Shown: positions 8,212 through 18,378, counted from the first letter of the stretch. The stretch is DNA of 64,000 nt from Hyphomicrobiales bacterium (GCA_016124805.1 WGND01000010.1:52661-116660), one strand, 5' to 3'. Program-made: numbers and translations. Notes: generated by a model from the sequence alone, not told the origin.

Positions 8212-8831
8212 TTATTGCGATTGATGGCCCCGCCGCCGCCGGAAAAGGCACGCTGGCCCGCGCCATTGCCCGCCATCTTGACTATGCCTATCTCGACACT
8301 GGCTCGCTCTACCGGGCGGTCGGGCATGCCGTGATGAAGGCGGGTTTTCCGCCTGAAAATGAGGCAGAAGCGCTCAAGGTGGCCCAAAATCTCGATGTGG
8401 CCGCCATCGACAAAGAGGCAATCCGAACCGCTGAGGCGGGCCATGCGGCGTCCGTTGTCGCCGCCATGCCCGCTGTCCGGGCCGCAATTCTGGATTTTCA
8501 GCGCCATTTTGCCCGGCAAAAACCCGGTGCGGTCCTGGATGGCCGCGATATCGGAACCGTGGTCTGTCCGGATGCCGATGTGAAGTTTTTTGTCACAGCG
8601 CGACCGGAAATAAGGGCCCATCGGCGCTGGCTGGAACTCAAGGCCTCGGGGTCTGATGTCTCCGAAGCACAAGTTCTGGACGATGTGCGCCTGCGCGACC
8701 AGCGCGACAGCGAGCGCGCAACCAGTCCTTTGAAGCCCGCCAACGACGCACACTTGCTCGATACGTCTGATTTGAGTATAGAAGCCTCGTTCGGCGAAGC
8801 CGTCCGGATCATAGACAAGTCAATGCGTTAG
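8208..8831 (+). CDS. cmk: Cytidylate kinase
   Basis: A 207-aa CMP/dCMP kinase that returns cytidine nucleotides to the triphosphate pool. The P-loop [11 protein letters not shown] is at residues 7-17, followed by [12 protein letters not shown], the nucleotide-binding [16 protein letters not shown] and the lid-region [17 protein letters not shown] segment. It overlaps the aroA stop by 4 bp and lies about 190 bp before rpsA, the classical neighbour of cmk. Confidence 0.96.
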   Translation: MIIAIDGPAAAGKGTLARAIARHLDYAYLDTGSLYRAVGHAVMKAGFPPENEAEALKVAQNLDVAAIDKEAIRTAEAGHAASVVAAMPAVRAAILDFQRHFARQKPGAVLDGRDIGTVVCPDADVKFFVTARPEIRAHRRWLELKASGSDVSEAQVLDDVRLRDQRDSERATSPLKPANDAHLLDTSDLSIEASFGEAVRIIDKSMR

Positions 8832-9025
8832 GCCACTTGAAGCCGTTTTGCGGCATTCAGGGGTTTTGCCATTGGCCTTTTCGTGTTTCCGGGATGTTTT
8901 GCCATTTTTTGAAACTCTAACCACTGCCCAACATCCACATGCTCTCGGGCACCTTACGACCCAGAGAGAAGACCGCCGGATACAACCGTCGGCCGGATCA
9001 AAAGCACGATCAGGAGACTATCACT

Positions 9026-10741
9026 TTGGCCACCAGCATGGGCACTCAGCTCAACCCAACCCGCGAAGATTTCGCGGCCCTGCTCGAAGAATCATTCGCC
9101 GCAAACGACATGCAGGAAGGCGCCGTCATCAAAGGCACCGTCGTTGCGATTGAAAACGATCTCGCGATCGTTGATGTCGGCCTCAAAATGGAAGGCCGCG
9201 TTGCTCTCAAAGAATTCGCCGCTCCCGGCAAGCCGGCCACAATCAAGGTCGGCGATCAGGTCGAGGTCTATCTCGAGCGTATCGAAAACTCGATGGGCGA
9301 AGCCGTTCTCTCGCGCGAAAAAGCCAAGCGCGAAGAAAGCTGGATCCGTCTGGAAGTTGCTTTCGAAAAGCAGGAACGTGTCGAAGGCCAGATCTTCGGC
9401 CGCGTCAAGGGCGGCTTCACGGTTGACCTCGATGGCGCCGTTGCTTTCCTTCCGGGCAGCCAGGTTGACATCCGCCCCGTGCGCGACGTCACCCCGCTGA
9501 TGAATATTCCGCAGCCTTTCCAGATTCTGAAGATGGACAAGCGGCGCGGCAATATCGTTGTCTCGCGTCGTGCCGTCCTCGAAGAGACACGTGCCGAGCA
9601 GCGTCAGGAACTGGTCGAGAACCTCAAGGAAGGTCAGATCCTCGACGGCGTCGTCAAGAACATCACCGATTACGGTGCGTTTGTTGATCTCGGCGGCGTT
9701 GACGGCCTGCTCCATGTCACCGACATCGCATGGCGTCGCGTGAACCATCCGACCGAAGTGCTCTCGATCGGCCAGACTGTCAAAGTCCAGGTCATCAAGG
9801 TCAATCAGGACACACAGCGCATCTCGCTTGGCATGAAGCAGCTTGAAGCTGATCCATGGGAAGGCGTTGGCGCCAAATATCCGGTGGATGCCAAGCTCAC
9901 GGGCCGCGTCACCAACATCACCGATTACGGTGCATTTGTTGAGCTGGAACCCGGCGTTGAAGGTCTTGTCCATGTCTCCGAAATGAGCTGGACCAAGAAG
10001 AACGTCCATCCCGGCAAGATCGTTTCCACTTCGCAGGAAGTTGAAGTGATGGTGCTGGAAGTCGATCCGGTGAAGCGTCGCATCTCGCTTGGTCTCAAGC
10101 AGTGCCTCGACAACCCCTGGACCACTTTCGCCGAGCGCTTCCCCGTGGGCACGCTCGTTGAAGGCGAGATCAAGAACATCACTGAATTCGGTCTCTTCAT
10201 CGGTCTTGATGCCGATGTCGACGGCATGGTTCACATGTCCGATCTCGACTGGAACCGCCCGGGCGAAGAAGCCATGACGGATTACCAGAAGGGTCAGGTC
10301 GTCAAGGCGATCGTGCTCGACGTTGACACCGAAAAAGAACGCATCTCGCTCGGCATCAAGCAGTTGTCGGGTGATCCGATGGAAGCGGCAGGCGATGCCA
10401 TCCGCAAGGGTGCCGTTGTGACCTGCACGATCACGGCAGTCACAGAAAACGGTCTTGAGGTCACGGTTGGCGAAGAAGCCATCCCGTCCTTCATCCGTCG
10501 CGCTGAACTGGCCCGTGACCGCGGCGACCAGCGTCCGGAGCGTTTCTCGGTTGGCGACAAGATCGACGCTCGTGTCACGCAGTTCGACAAGTCGGCTCGC
10601 AAGATCCAGCTGTCGATCAAGGCGCTCGAAATCGCCGAAGAAAAAGAAGCTGTGGCTCAGTTCGGCTCGTCCGACTCGGGCGCTTCGCTTGGCGACATCC
10701 TCGGTGCAGCGCTCAAGGCACAGGACGGCGACAAGAAGTAA
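9026..10741 (+). CDS. rpsA: 30S ribosomal protein S1
   Basis: A 571-aa mRNA-binding ribosomal protein made of six S1 (OB-fold) repeats; repeats 3-6 are easiest to see through recurrent motifs such as NITDYGAFVDLGGVDGLLHVTDI and RISLGMKQL. I choose the TTG at 9026 because AGGAG sits 9 bases upstream and the product then begins MATSMGTQLNPTREDFAALL, as in other alphaproteobacteria; an upstream ATG at 8939 lacks such support. The 194-bp gap after cmk should hold the promoter. An intrinsic terminator sequence at 10878-10910 lies just downstream but inside the next gene. Confidence 0.96.
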   Translation: MATSMGTQLNPTREDFAALLEESFAANDMQEGAVIKGTVVAIENDLAIVDVGLKMEGRVALKEFAAPGKPATIKVGDQVEVYLERIENSMGEAVLSREKAKREESWIRLEVAFEKQERVEGQIFGRVKGGFTVDLDGAVAFLPGSQVDIRPVRDVTPLMNIPQPFQILKMDKRRGNIVVSRRAVLEETRAEQRQELVENLKEGQILDGVVKNITDYGAFVDLGGVDGLLHVTDIAWRRVNHPTEVLSIGQTVKVQVIKVNQDTQRISLGMKQLEADPWEGVGAKYPVDAKLTGRVTNITDYGAFVELEPGVEGLVHVSEMSWTKKNVHPGKIVSTSQEVEVMVLEVDPVKRRISLGLKQCLDNPWTTFAERFPVGTLVEGEIKNITEFGLFIGLDADVDGMVHMSDLDWNRPGEEAMTDYQKGQVVKAIVLDVDTEKERISLGIKQLSGDPMEAAGDAIRKGAVVTCTITAVTENGLEVTVGEEAIPSFIRRAELARDRGDQRPERFSVGDKIDARVTQFDKSARKIQLSIKALEIAEEKEAVAQFGSSDSGASLGDILGAALKAQDGDKK

Positions 10742-10849
10742 GACATCTGCCGCCCGCAAGGGCCCGGCAATGAACTGGCAATCACGGGGCGACAATTGCG
10801 CCGGACCACGATAAGGTCATGATCCAGTTCACTTGTCCGGAGATGTCTC

Positions 10850-11791
10850 GTGTCAGTCGATGCGGAAACATTAGTGGACAGGCGGCGTCTAAAGCGCCGC
10901 CTGTTTTTTTGGCGGGGCGTTGCGATCATCGCGGCCTGCGCGGCCCTGATTGCGGTTTTTGCCACCACCGGTCTCTATCCGGCGGGCAATCACATCGCTC
11001 GCGTCACCATCAATGGCATCATCCTGGATGATCCGGCCCGTGACAAAATTCTGGACCAGATCGCCGAGGACAGCCGCGTCAAAGCGGTGATCCTGTCGAT
11101 CGACAGTCCGGGCGGCTCCACGACGGGCGCTGAAGCGCTTTACGCCTCGGTGCGCAAGCTTGCCGCAAAAAAGCCCGTGGTCGCCGTGCTCGGCACGCTG
11201 GCCGCCTCTGGTGGCTATGTGGCGGCCATTTCCGCCGATCACATTGTCTCGCGCGGCAACACGCTCACCGGCTCGATTGGCGTCATCTTCCAGTGGACGC
11301 AGCTGGAAGATCTGCTCGACAAGATCGGCGTGCAGGTGCGCGAATTGAAATCCGCTCCCCTCAAGGCCGAACCCAGCCCCTATCACAAGCCCAACCCGCA
11401 GGCACTCAAAGCCATGGAAGCGCTGATCAGTTCTTCCTATGACTGGTTTGTCGGCCTGGTGGCTGAACGCCGCAACATGACCCCCGAACAGGCCAAGGCG
11501 CTGGGCGATGGCCGCGTCTTCACCGGATTTCAGGCGGTGGAAAACGGGCTGGTCGACGAGATCGGCGGCGAGGACAAGGCAGTCGCCTGGCTGGTGCGCG
11601 AGAAGAAGCTGAGCCCCAGCCTGAAAGTGCTCGACTGGGCGCCCCCTGAAGAGGGCTTTGACATTGCCCAGTTCACCGGTCGCGCCATGGGCGAAGCCGC
11701 CATTGTCGCCGCATCCGGTCTGAGCGAAAAAACACAGCAGACAAAACGACTTACCCTTGACGGACTGACAAGCCTTTGGCACCCTGAGTGA
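10850..11791 (+). CDS. sppA: Signal peptide peptidase SppA-type membrane serine protease (S49)
   Basis: A 313-aa short SppA that degrades leftover signal peptides in the inner membrane. One N-terminal membrane span (about residues 22-42) follows a basic DRRRLKRR cytoplasmic stretch common in alphaproteobacterial homologues. Protease-fold signatures are SIDSPGGSTTGAE, the catalytic-serine region GTLAASGGYVAA, TGSIGVIFQ and the presumed general-base lysine in SAPLKAEPSPY. It is about half the size of E. coli SppA, as normal for this class. The GTG start has GGAGATG upstream. A terminator-like hairpin lies inside its first 20 codons. Confidence 0.9.
   Translation: MSVDAETLVDRRRLKRRLFFWRGVAIIAACAALIAVFATTGLYPAGNHIARVTINGIILDDPARDKILDQIAEDSRVKAVILSIDSPGGSTTGAEALYASVRKLAAKKPVVAVLGTLAASGGYVAAISADHIVSRGNTLTGSIGVIFQWTQLEDLLDKIGVQVRELKSAPLKAEPSPYHKPNPQALKAMEALISSSYDWFVGLVAERRNMTPEQAKALGDGRVFTGFQAVENGLVDEIGGEDKAVAWLVREKKLSPSLKVLDWAPPEEGFDIAQFTGRAMGEAAIVAASGLSEKTQQTKRLTLDGLTSLWHPE
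10878..10910 (+). terminator. Intrinsic terminator located inside the sppA coding start
   Basis: ACAGGCGGCG (10878-10887), a 7-base loop and CGCCGCCTGT (10895-10904) make a perfect 10-bp GC-rich stem followed by seven Ts ending at 10910. It fits a strong Rho-independent terminator for rpsA. It also encodes codons 10-20 of sppA (the conserved DRRRLKRR segment), so it may act as an attenuator that translating ribosomes melt. Confidence 0.75.
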
Positions 11792-11909
11792 GCTGAATGA
11801 GGCTTGTGGCAGTGGGTCATCCTGATCTGTGCCCGAGGGAAGAACATAAAATGCGGAAACGGGGTTTAGACCCCCGCTAGGCATGCACTAGTCGAGTGGA
11901 CGTTTAGAT

Positions 11910-12257
11910 ATGATCAAATCGGAACTCGTCGCCCGTCTTGCCCAGGCGAATCCGCATCTTTATCAGCGTGATGTCGAGCGCATCGTCAGCACCATTTTTG
12001 ATGAAATCAGCTCCGCCCTCTCACGTGGCGACCGCGTCGAATTGCGCGGCTTTGGGGCCTTTTCCGTCAAAAGCCGCCCGGCGCGCACTGGTCGAAATCC
12101 CCGCACAGGCGCGCCTGTGCATGTGGAAGAAAAATTTGTACCCTTCTTCAAAACGGGCAAGGAGCTTCGTGAGCGCCTGAATGATGCCGATATTCCCGAC
12201 CACATGCTTGTAGCCGATGACGGCAAGGATGATGACGGCGAGAGCACCGAAGCCTGA
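11910..12257 (+). CDS. ihfB: Integration host factor subunit beta
   Basis: A 115-aa HU/IHF-fold DNA-bending protein. It starts [17 protein letters not shown], contains the DIIS-type helix region and the DNA-intercalating arm segment [12 protein letters not shown], followed by [14 protein letters not shown]. Alphaproteobacterial IHF-beta genes commonly follow rpsA/sppA, as here. About 20 acidic residues extend past the core ([13 protein letters not shown]). It pairs with IHF-alpha, encoded elsewhere, in nucleoid organisation and promoter architecture. Confidence 0.95.
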   Translation: MIKSELVARLAQANPHLYQRDVERIVSTIFDEISSALSRGDRVELRGFGAFSVKSRPARTGRNPRTGAPVHVEEKFVPFFKTGKELRERLNDADIPDHMLVADDGKDDDGESTEA

Positions 12258-12294
12258 CCGGACGGCCTTTCGTCCCTGCTTATGAGGCAAGACC

Positions 12295-12597
12295 CTGAAA
12301 CTGCTGCGCTGGATCATATTCCCCCCGCTGGCCATCCTTATCGTGGCGCTGGCCATTGCCAATCGTGGCAATGTGCTTTTCAGCTTTGATCCCTTCAATC
12401 CTGAAAACCCGGCCATTGCCATTGATGTGCCCCTGATCGCGGTGGTTTTTGCCGCCATGCTGATCGGCATCCTGATCGGCGGCGTGGCAGGCTGGGGACA
12501 GGCCCGCCGCAGCCGGGTCAAAGCCCGCCGGGCGGCCGAACTTGCCGCCATCAGGGATTCAAGCAACCTGCCTGCCGCCATGGGCACCAAGGCCTGA
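12295..12597 (+). CDS. LapA-domain (DUF1049-like) small membrane protein
   Basis: A roughly 100-aa inner-membrane protein with two hydrophobic spans (about residues 5-22 and 41-63) and a cytoplasmic basic tail (RRSRVKARRAAELA), the layout of LapA/YciS proteins linked to envelope assembly. The first span lies upstream of the only conventional start (GTG at 12343), and an in-frame stop at 12283 leaves no ATG, GTG or TTG ahead of it. CTG at 12295, with GAGG 7 bases upstream, gives a complete MKLLRWIIFPPLAIL start, so a CTG start is the best reading. The gene follows ihfB, as in relatives. Confidence 0.75.
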   Translation: MKLLRWIIFPPLAILIVALAIANRGNVLFSFDPFNPENPAIAIDVPLIAVVFAAMLIGILIGGVAGWGQARRSRVKARRAAELAAIRDSSNLPAAMGTKA

Positions 12598-12671
12598 AAT
12601 TTAGCCGCCCGATCTTGCGCCAGCAGGTCCAAGGTCTGCTATAAGCAGGCCCATAGATGGAGCCTGACGCC

Positions 12672-13373
12672 ATGACATTCAAAAATCCCATATTTTGCGC
12701 CATTGACACGACCGATGTGACGCGTGCCCAGATGCTCGCCCATGCGCTGGCCGGCAGCGTGGGCGGGCTCAAGCTTGGGCTGGAATATTTCAATGCCTGC
12801 GGCCATGAGGGGTACCGCGCCGTCGCCGAGAGCGGGGCGCCGATTTTCCTTGATCTCAAGCTGCATGACATCCCCAACACGGTTGCCGGGGGCATCCGTG
12901 CCGTGCTGCCGCTCAAGCCGGCCATCGTCAATGTCCATGCCAGCGGCGGCAAAGCCATGATGCAGGCCGCCGCCAAAGCCGCCAGCGAAGCAGGCAGCGA
13001 GCGCCCGCTGGTGATCGGCGTGACCGTGCTGACCAGTCTTGACCAGCATGATCTGGCCGCGACCGGCATTGCCAGCACCCCGCGCGATCAGGTGCGGCGT
13101 CTGGCGGCCCTTGCCGCAGAATCCGGCCTCGACGGCGTGGTCTGCGGGTCCCATGAAATTGAGGTGCTGCGGCAGGACCTTGGCGCCGGGTTCAAGCTCA
13201 TCGTCCCCGGCATCCGACCCGCCGGCAGCGCAATCAATGACCAGAAGCGCGTGATGACGCCGCAGGAGGCGCTGGCCCTTGGTGCCGACATTCTGGTGAT
13301 CGGACGTCCCATTACCGAGGCCAATGATCCGCTTGCTGCCGCCCGCGGCATCTCCACCTCGCTGGCTGCCTGA
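12672..13373 (+). CDS. pyrF: Orotidine 5'-phosphate decarboxylase
   Basis: A 233-aa TIM-barrel enzyme making UMP, the last de novo pyrimidine step. The catalytic D-x-K-x-x-D signature is DLKLHDIPNT; the phosphate-binding end is VPGIRPAG...GADILVIGRPIT. The ATG at 12672 has GGAG 9 bases upstream and gives the typical MTFKNPIFCAID start; an ATG 15 bases earlier is less well placed. It is 2 bp upstream of trpF, so the genes are probably cotranscribed. Confidence 0.95.
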   Translation: MTFKNPIFCAIDTTDVTRAQMLAHALAGSVGGLKLGLEYFNACGHEGYRAVAESGAPIFLDLKLHDIPNTVAGGIRAVLPLKPAIVNVHASGGKAMMQAAAKAASEAGSERPLVIGVTVLTSLDQHDLAATGIASTPRDQVRRLAALAAESGLDGVVCGSHEIEVLRQDLGAGFKLIVPGIRPAGSAINDQKRVMTPQEALALGADILVIGRPITEANDPLAAARGISTSLAA

Positions 13374-13375
13374 TC

Positions 13376-14023
13376 ATGTCCATCCAGGTCAAAATCTGCG
13401 GGCTGTCGACGGCAGAGACCGTCGATGTCGCGATCGGGGCCGGTGCCGATTATCTGGGCTTTACCTTTTTTGCGCGCAGCCCGCGCCATATCAGTTTCGA
13501 GCAGGCAACGCTGCTGGGGGCACTGGTTCCTGCGAGCGTCGCCAAGGTGGCTCTTTGCGTCGATGCCGATGATGTGCTGCTGGACGCCATTATGACGGCC
13601 CTGGAGCCCGATATCCTGCAGCTGCATGGCTCGGAAAGCCCCGAGCGCCTTCTGAGCATCAAGAGCCGCTATGGCGTGCCGCTGATGAAGGCGATCCCCA
13701 TTAACGAGGCTGACGACCTGCAGGAGGCCGTTCTTTACCGTGATTGCGCCGATTTGTTGCTGTTCGACGCCAAACCACCTAAATCTATGGCAAATGCCCT
13801 TCCGGGCGGCAATGGCCTCGCTTTCGACTGGTCCCTGCTGGCCGGTCAGAAGCCTGATCTGCCATGGATGCTGTCGGGTGGCCTCACGCCCGGCAATGTC
13901 GGGGAGGCGATTGCGATCTCCGGCGCGCCGGCGGTTGATGTTTCTTCAGGGGTTGAATCCGCGCCCGGGCAGAAATCGCCCGAGCTCATTACCCGTTTCA
14001 TCCAGGCGGCAAAGTCTGCGTGA
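13376..14023 (+). CDS. trpF: Phosphoribosylanthranilate isomerase
   Basis: A 215-aa TIM-barrel enzyme of tryptophan synthesis that isomerises PRA to CdRP. Signatures are the N-terminal VKICGLSTAETVD with the catalytic cysteine, GADYLGFTFFARSPRHI, the middle LQLHGSE, the catalytic-aspartate strand LLFDAKPP and the phosphate site LSGGLTPGNV near the end. It is the first gene of the trpF-trpB-trpA group, with trpB starting 18 bp after its stop. Confidence 0.96.
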   Translation: MSIQVKICGLSTAETVDVAIGAGADYLGFTFFARSPRHISFEQATLLGALVPASVAKVALCVDADDVLLDAIMTALEPDILQLHGSESPERLLSIKSRYGVPLMKAIPINEADDLQEAVLYRDCADLLLFDAKPPKSMANALPGGNGLAFDWSLLAGQKPDLPWMLSGGLTPGNVGEAIAISGAPAVDVSSGVESAPGQKSPELITRFIQAAKSA

Positions 14024-14041
14024 AATCAAGAATGACGAGAG

Positions 14042-15268
14042 ATGACAGTGAACGCGCCCAGCCATCCCAATAGCTATCGAACCGGTCCTGATGATCGCGG
14101 CCGCTTCGGCATTTTCGGCGGACGTTTTGTCGCCGAGACGCTGATGCCGCTGATCCTTGATCTGGAAGCAGCCTATGACGCGGCCAAGAATGATCCTGAT
14201 TTCCATGCTGAAATTCAGGATCTGCACACGCATTATATTGGGCGTCCGAGCCCGCTCTATTATGCCGAGCGGCTGACGAAAAAATTCGGCGGGGCGAAAA
14301 TCTATCTCAAGCGTGATGAGTTGAACCATACCGGCTCGCACAAGATCAATAACTGCATCGGCCAGATCCTGCTCGCCCGCCGCATGGGCAAGACACGCAT
14401 CATTGCCGAAACCGGCGCAGGCCAGCATGGCGTGGCCACGGCGACGGTCGCCGCGCTTTTCGGCCTGCCTTGCGTTGTCTATATGGGCGCGACCGATATT
14501 GAGCGCCAGAAGCCCAATGTCTTCCGCATGAAGCTGCTGGGCGCCGAAGTCGTGCCGGTGACGTCGGGGTCGGGCACGCTGAAAGACGCGATGAACGAGG
14601 CCCTGCGCGACTGGGTCACGAATGTCGACAACACCTATTATCTCATTGGCACAGTGGCAGGCCCGCATCCCTATCCGACCCTCGTGCGCGATTTCCAGTC
14701 AGTCATTGGTCGCGAAACCAAAGAGCAGATGATGACGCGCGAAGGCCGCCTGCCGGATTCGCTTGTCGCCTGCATCGGCGGCGGTTCCAATGCGATGGGC
14801 CTGTTCCATCCTTTCCTTGATGATGACGGCGTGCGCATTATCGGCGTGGAAGCGGCAGGCCACGGCATTGAGACGGGCGAACATTCCGCCTCGCTTGCCG
14901 GTGGCTCACCCGGTGTGCTGCATGGCAACCGGACCTATCTGCTGCAGGATGATGACGGCCAGATTCTCGAAGGCCATTCGATTTCGGCAGGCCTTGATTA
15001 TCCCGGCATCGGCCCCGAGCATGCCTGGCTGCGCGATATTGGTCGCGTGGAATATGTTTCCGCGACAGACAAGGAAGCGCTTGAAGCCTTCCAGCTCTGC
15101 TCGAAACTGGAAGGCATCATCCCGGCGCTTGAGCCAGCCCATGCGCTTGCCTATGTCAGCAAGATTGCGCCCGACCTGCCCAAGGACCATTTGCTGGTCA
15201 TGAATATGTGTGGGCGTGGCGACAAGGACGTCTTTGCCGTTGCCGAACATCTGGGGGTGAAGCTGTGA
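14042..15268 (+). CDS. trpB: Tryptophan synthase beta chain
   Basis: A 408-aa PLP enzyme that condenses indole with serine. Clear signatures are [14 protein letters not shown], the PLP-lysine segment [29 protein letters not shown] and the phosphate-binding [10 protein letters not shown]. It forms the alpha2beta2 complex with TrpA, whose GTG start overlaps the trpB stop in GTGA. The length is normal for the family. Confidence 0.97.
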   Translation: MTVNAPSHPNSYRTGPDDRGRFGIFGGRFVAETLMPLILDLEAAYDAAKNDPDFHAEIQDLHTHYIGRPSPLYYAERLTKKFGGAKIYLKRDELNHTGSHKINNCIGQILLARRMGKTRIIAETGAGQHGVATATVAALFGLPCVVYMGATDIERQKPNVFRMKLLGAEVVPVTSGSGTLKDAMNEALRDWVTNVDNTYYLIGTVAGPHPYPTLVRDFQSVIGRETKEQMMTREGRLPDSLVACIGGGSNAMGLFHPFLDDDGVRIIGVEAAGHGIETGEHSASLAGGSPGVLHGNRTYLLQDDDGQILEGHSISAGLDYPGIGPEHAWLRDIGRVEYVSATDKEALEAFQLCSKLEGIIPALEPAHALAYVSKIAPDLPKDHLLVMNMCGRGDKDVFAVAEHLGVKL

Positions 15269-16104
15269 GCACGCGTCTCGACAAGCGCTTTGCCGCGCAG
15301 CACGCAGAGGGCCGCGCAACTTTCGTGACCTTCATCACGGCGGGCGATCCCGACTTTGATGCAACGCTCGAAATCCTCAAAGGCCTGCCGGGTGCCGGTG
15401 CCGATGTCATTGAGCTCGGCATGCCCTTTACCGACCCCATGGCGGATGGCCCGGCCATTCAGGCCTCGTCCCAGCGCGCCCTGCGCGGTGGCGCCACCAT
15501 GCTGAAGACGCTTGATCTCGTGCGTCGTTTCCGCGAGGGCGACAGTGAAACGCCGATCGTTCTGATGGGCTATTACAACCCGATCTACCACATGGGTGTG
15601 GAAACATTCCTTCATGCCGCCGTGACGGCAGGTGTGGACGGATTGATTGTTGTCGACCTGCCGCCTGAGGAAGATGACGAGCTTTGCGTGCCGGCCATGG
15701 AAGCCGGGCTGAACTTCATTCGTCTGGCTACACCCACGACCGACGACAAGCGCCTGCCCGCCGTGCTCGCGCATACCTCGGGCTTTGTCTATTACGTTTC
15801 GATCAATGGCATTACGGGATCTGCCAGCCCGCAGGCCAATGATGTTGCCGCAGCGGTTTCGCGCATCAAGCGGCACACATCGCTGCCGGTGGCTGTCGGC
15901 TTCGGCATCAAGACGCCTGAACAGGCCGCTGAAATTTCCCACGCCGCAGATGGCGCTGTCGTGGGCTCGGCTATTGTGGGTGAGATCGAAAAAGAACTCG
16001 ACGAAAATGGAAAACTGAAAGCCGGGGGCGCGGCACGCGTTCTCGACATTGTGCGCCGTCTGGCTGATGGCGTCCATCAGGCCCGCGTGGCGGCTGCCGA
16101 ATAA
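15265..16104 (+). CDS. trpA: Tryptophan synthase alpha chain
   Basis: A 279-aa TIM-barrel subunit that releases indole from indole-3-glycerol phosphate. Signatures are [19 protein letters not shown], the catalytic-glutamate segment [16 protein letters not shown], and [10 protein letters not shown] near the phosphate site. The start is the GTG at 15265 that overlaps the trpB stop; the frame is open 57 bases further back, but that part lies within trpB and is not family-like. accD follows 18 bp after its stop, so one transcript probably continues. Confidence 0.96.
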   Translation: MSTRLDKRFAAQHAEGRATFVTFITAGDPDFDATLEILKGLPGAGADVIELGMPFTDPMADGPAIQASSQRALRGGATMLKTLDLVRRFREGDSETPIVLMGYYNPIYHMGVETFLHAAVTAGVDGLIVVDLPPEEDDELCVPAMEAGLNFIRLATPTTDDKRLPAVLAHTSGFVYYVSINGITGSASPQANDVAAAVSRIKRHTSLPVAVGFGIKTPEQAAEISHAADGAVVGSAIVGEIEKELDENGKLKAGGAARVLDIVRRLADGVHQARVAAAE

Positions 16105-16122
16105 TTTGCGAGGAGATGTCAG

Positions 16123-17037
16123 GTGAATTGGATCAACAATATTGTCCGGCCCAAAATCCAGCGCGTGTTCCAGAAAAAGGAAACGCCAGACAATCTCTGG
16201 CATAAATGTTCCGCTTGTGGCGAAATGATTTTCCACCGCGATCTGGCGGCCTCACTTCGAGTTTGCCCCAGCTGCGATCACCATATGCGTCTGGGCACCA
16301 AGGACCGCCTCGCCTCGCTCTATGATGGCGGTGAATATGAGACTGTCGTCGTCGACGGGGTACAGGTTGATCCGCTCAAATTCCGTGACCAGAAAAAATA
16401 TCCCGAGCGTCTGAAGGAAGCCCGCAACAAGACTGGTCGCGAGGATTCCGTCACGGTCACGCATGGCCAGATGGATGGTCTGGAGACCGTGATCGCCATT
16501 CAGGATTTTGAATTCATGGGCGGCTCTCTCGGCATGGCCGCTGGCGAAGCCCTCATCAAGGGTGCCGAACTCGCCATTGAAAAACATGCGCCCTATATTC
16601 TCTTCACAGCCGCTGGTGGCGCCCGCATGCAGGAAGGCATCCTCTCGCTGATGCAGATGCCCCGCGTAACGGTGGCAGTGCAGCTGCTGCGCGAAGAAGG
16701 CCTGCCCTTCATCGTCGTGCTCTGCGACCCGACAACAGGCGGCGTGCTGGCCAGCTATGCCATGCTGGGCGACGTCCAGATTTCAGAGCCGGGGGCGCTG
16801 ATCGGCTTTTCCGGACGCCGGGTGATCGAGCAGACGATCCGTGAGAAACTGCCGGACGGGTTTCAGTCCGCCGAATTTGCCTATGATCATGGCTTGCTCG
16901 ACATGATCGTTCATCGCCACAAGATGAAGGAAACGCTCGTCAAGCTGGTGCGTCTGCTGACACATCGCAACCAGAACAAGAGTGATCCCAAAGGCACCCT
17001 GCCCGCTGTCACGGAAAAGACGGCGGCGCGCAGCTGA
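16123..17037 (+). CDS. accD: Acetyl-CoA carboxylase carboxyltransferase subunit beta
   Basis: A 304-aa carboxyltransferase subunit of acetyl-CoA carboxylase, the first committed step of fatty acid synthesis. The N-terminal zinc ribbon has CSAC and CPSC pairs about 20 residues apart; the crotonase-like core includes [33 protein letters not shown] and [17 protein letters not shown]. The GTG start has GAGGAGATG upstream. accD between trpA and folC is a widespread proteobacterial arrangement. Confidence 0.96.
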   Translation: MNWINNIVRPKIQRVFQKKETPDNLWHKCSACGEMIFHRDLAASLRVCPSCDHHMRLGTKDRLASLYDGGEYETVVVDGVQVDPLKFRDQKKYPERLKEARNKTGREDSVTVTHGQMDGLETVIAIQDFEFMGGSLGMAAGEALIKGAELAIEKHAPYILFTAAGGARMQEGILSLMQMPRVTVAVQLLREEGLPFIVVLCDPTTGGVLASYAMLGDVQISEPGALIGFSGRRVIEQTIREKLPDGFQSAEFAYDHGLLDMIVHRHKMKETLVKLVRLLTHRNQNKSDPKGTLPAVTEKTAARS

Positions 17038-17048
17038 GCCCGACCCGC

Positions 17049-18362
17049 GTGCATGATCGCAGCGACATCATTCTGGAGCGGCTGACAAAGCTGCACCCGA
17101 AGCTTATCGATCTGTCGCTGGATCGCACGCTGCGCCTGCTGGCCGCTCTCGGCCACCCCGAAAAAAAGCTGCCGCCGGTCTTCCATATTGCGGGCACGAA
17201 TGGCAAGGGCTCGGTGAGCGCCTATCTGCGGGCCGGGCTTGAGGCTGGTGGCTATGGCGTACATACCTACACATCGCCCCATCTGGTGCAGTTTCACGAA
17301 CGCATCCGACTTGCAGGCCATCCCAAAAGCGCGCCCATCCCGGAAGCCGACCTTGCCGCCCTGCTTGATGAATGCGAGCGCGCCAATGACGGGCAGAACA
17401 TCACCTTCTTCGAGATCACCACTGTGGCAGGCCTTCTTGCCTTTTCGCGCCACAAGGCGGATGCCCTCATTCTGGAAGTCGGCATGGGCGGACGCTTCGA
17501 CACGACCAATGTGGTGGACACGCCGAGCGTCAGCATCATCACGCCCGTCGATCTCGACCATCAGGCCTTTCTCGGCGATACGCTATCGCTGATCGCGGCT
17601 GAAAAAGCAGGCATTCTGAAAAAAGGGTGTCTTGGCATTATCGGGCCGCAGCGCGATGAAGCCCGTGATGTGATCGAAAGCATTGCGCACAAGGTTGGTG
17701 CGCCGCTCCTCGTTCATGGTCAGGATTTCTCCGCCCATGAAGAAGGTGGTCATCTGATCTATCAGGACGAGCATGGCCTGCTGGACCTGCCCCTGCCGCG
17801 TCTTCTCGGGCGCCACCAGATCGATAATGCCGCCATTGCCCTCTGCGCGCTGCGCCAGACCCAGGCCCTGTTGCCGCTTGATGATGAGGCGTTCAGCCGC
17901 GCCATGCGCGAGGTGGACTGGCCTGCCCGCATGCAGCGTCTCACCGAAGGCCCGCTTGTGGCGCAGGCCGGTCATGAAAATGAACTCTGGCTGGATGGTG
18001 GGCACAACCCGGCCGCGGGGCGCGCGCTTGCCCATCTGCTCGCCGATCTTTCCCAGCGCGAGACCCGGCCCATTGTTCTGATTGCCGGCATGCTCGACAC
18101 CAAAGATGCGAGCGGCTTTTTTGCACCCTTTGCAGGCCTCGTCGCCCATGTCGAAACCATCACCATCCCCGATGCACCTGCCTCGCTCTCTGCAACGGCA
18201 TTGGCAGAGGCTGCCCGCGCGGGCGGGCTCTCGGCAACGGAGGCACCTGATCTCACGACAGCCCTTGCCCGTGCCGTGACCCATGTCGGGCATGATGGCG
18301 GACGCATCGTGATCTGCGGTTCGCTCTATCTTGCCGGGCATGTGCTGGCCGAGAATTGCTGA
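17049..18362 (+). CDS. folC: Folylpolyglutamate synthase / dihydrofolate synthase
   Basis: A 437-aa Mur-ligase-fold enzyme that adds glutamate to dihydropteroate and to folates. ATP-binding P-loop HIAGTNGKGSVSAYL is near residue 45, then TSPHLVQFHERIR, EVGMGGRFDTTNVV and, in the C-terminal domain, WLDGGHNPAAG. The GTG start at 17049 is 11 bp after accD. A bidirectional terminator separates it from convergent trxA. Confidence 0.95.
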   Translation: MHDRSDIILERLTKLHPKLIDLSLDRTLRLLAALGHPEKKLPPVFHIAGTNGKGSVSAYLRAGLEAGGYGVHTYTSPHLVQFHERIRLAGHPKSAPIPEADLAALLDECERANDGQNITFFEITTVAGLLAFSRHKADALILEVGMGGRFDTTNVVDTPSVSIITPVDLDHQAFLGDTLSLIAAEKAGILKKGCLGIIGPQRDEARDVIESIAHKVGAPLLVHGQDFSAHEEGGHLIYQDEHGLLDLPLPRLLGRHQIDNAAIALCALRQTQALLPLDDEAFSRAMREVDWPARMQRLTEGPLVAQAGHENELWLDGGHNPAAGRALAHLLADLSQRETRPIVLIAGMLDTKDASGFFAPFAGLVAHVETITIPDAPASLSATALAEAARAGGLSATEAPDLTTALARAVTHVGHDGGRIVICGSLYLAGHVLAENC

Positions 18363-18378
18363 CATCAACGGCCAAAGA

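Noticed and set aside
9092..10795. Long minus-strand open frame antisense to rpsA
   Set aside because: It is a codon-bias shadow of rpsA with no recognisable motifs; the rpsA frame is certain.
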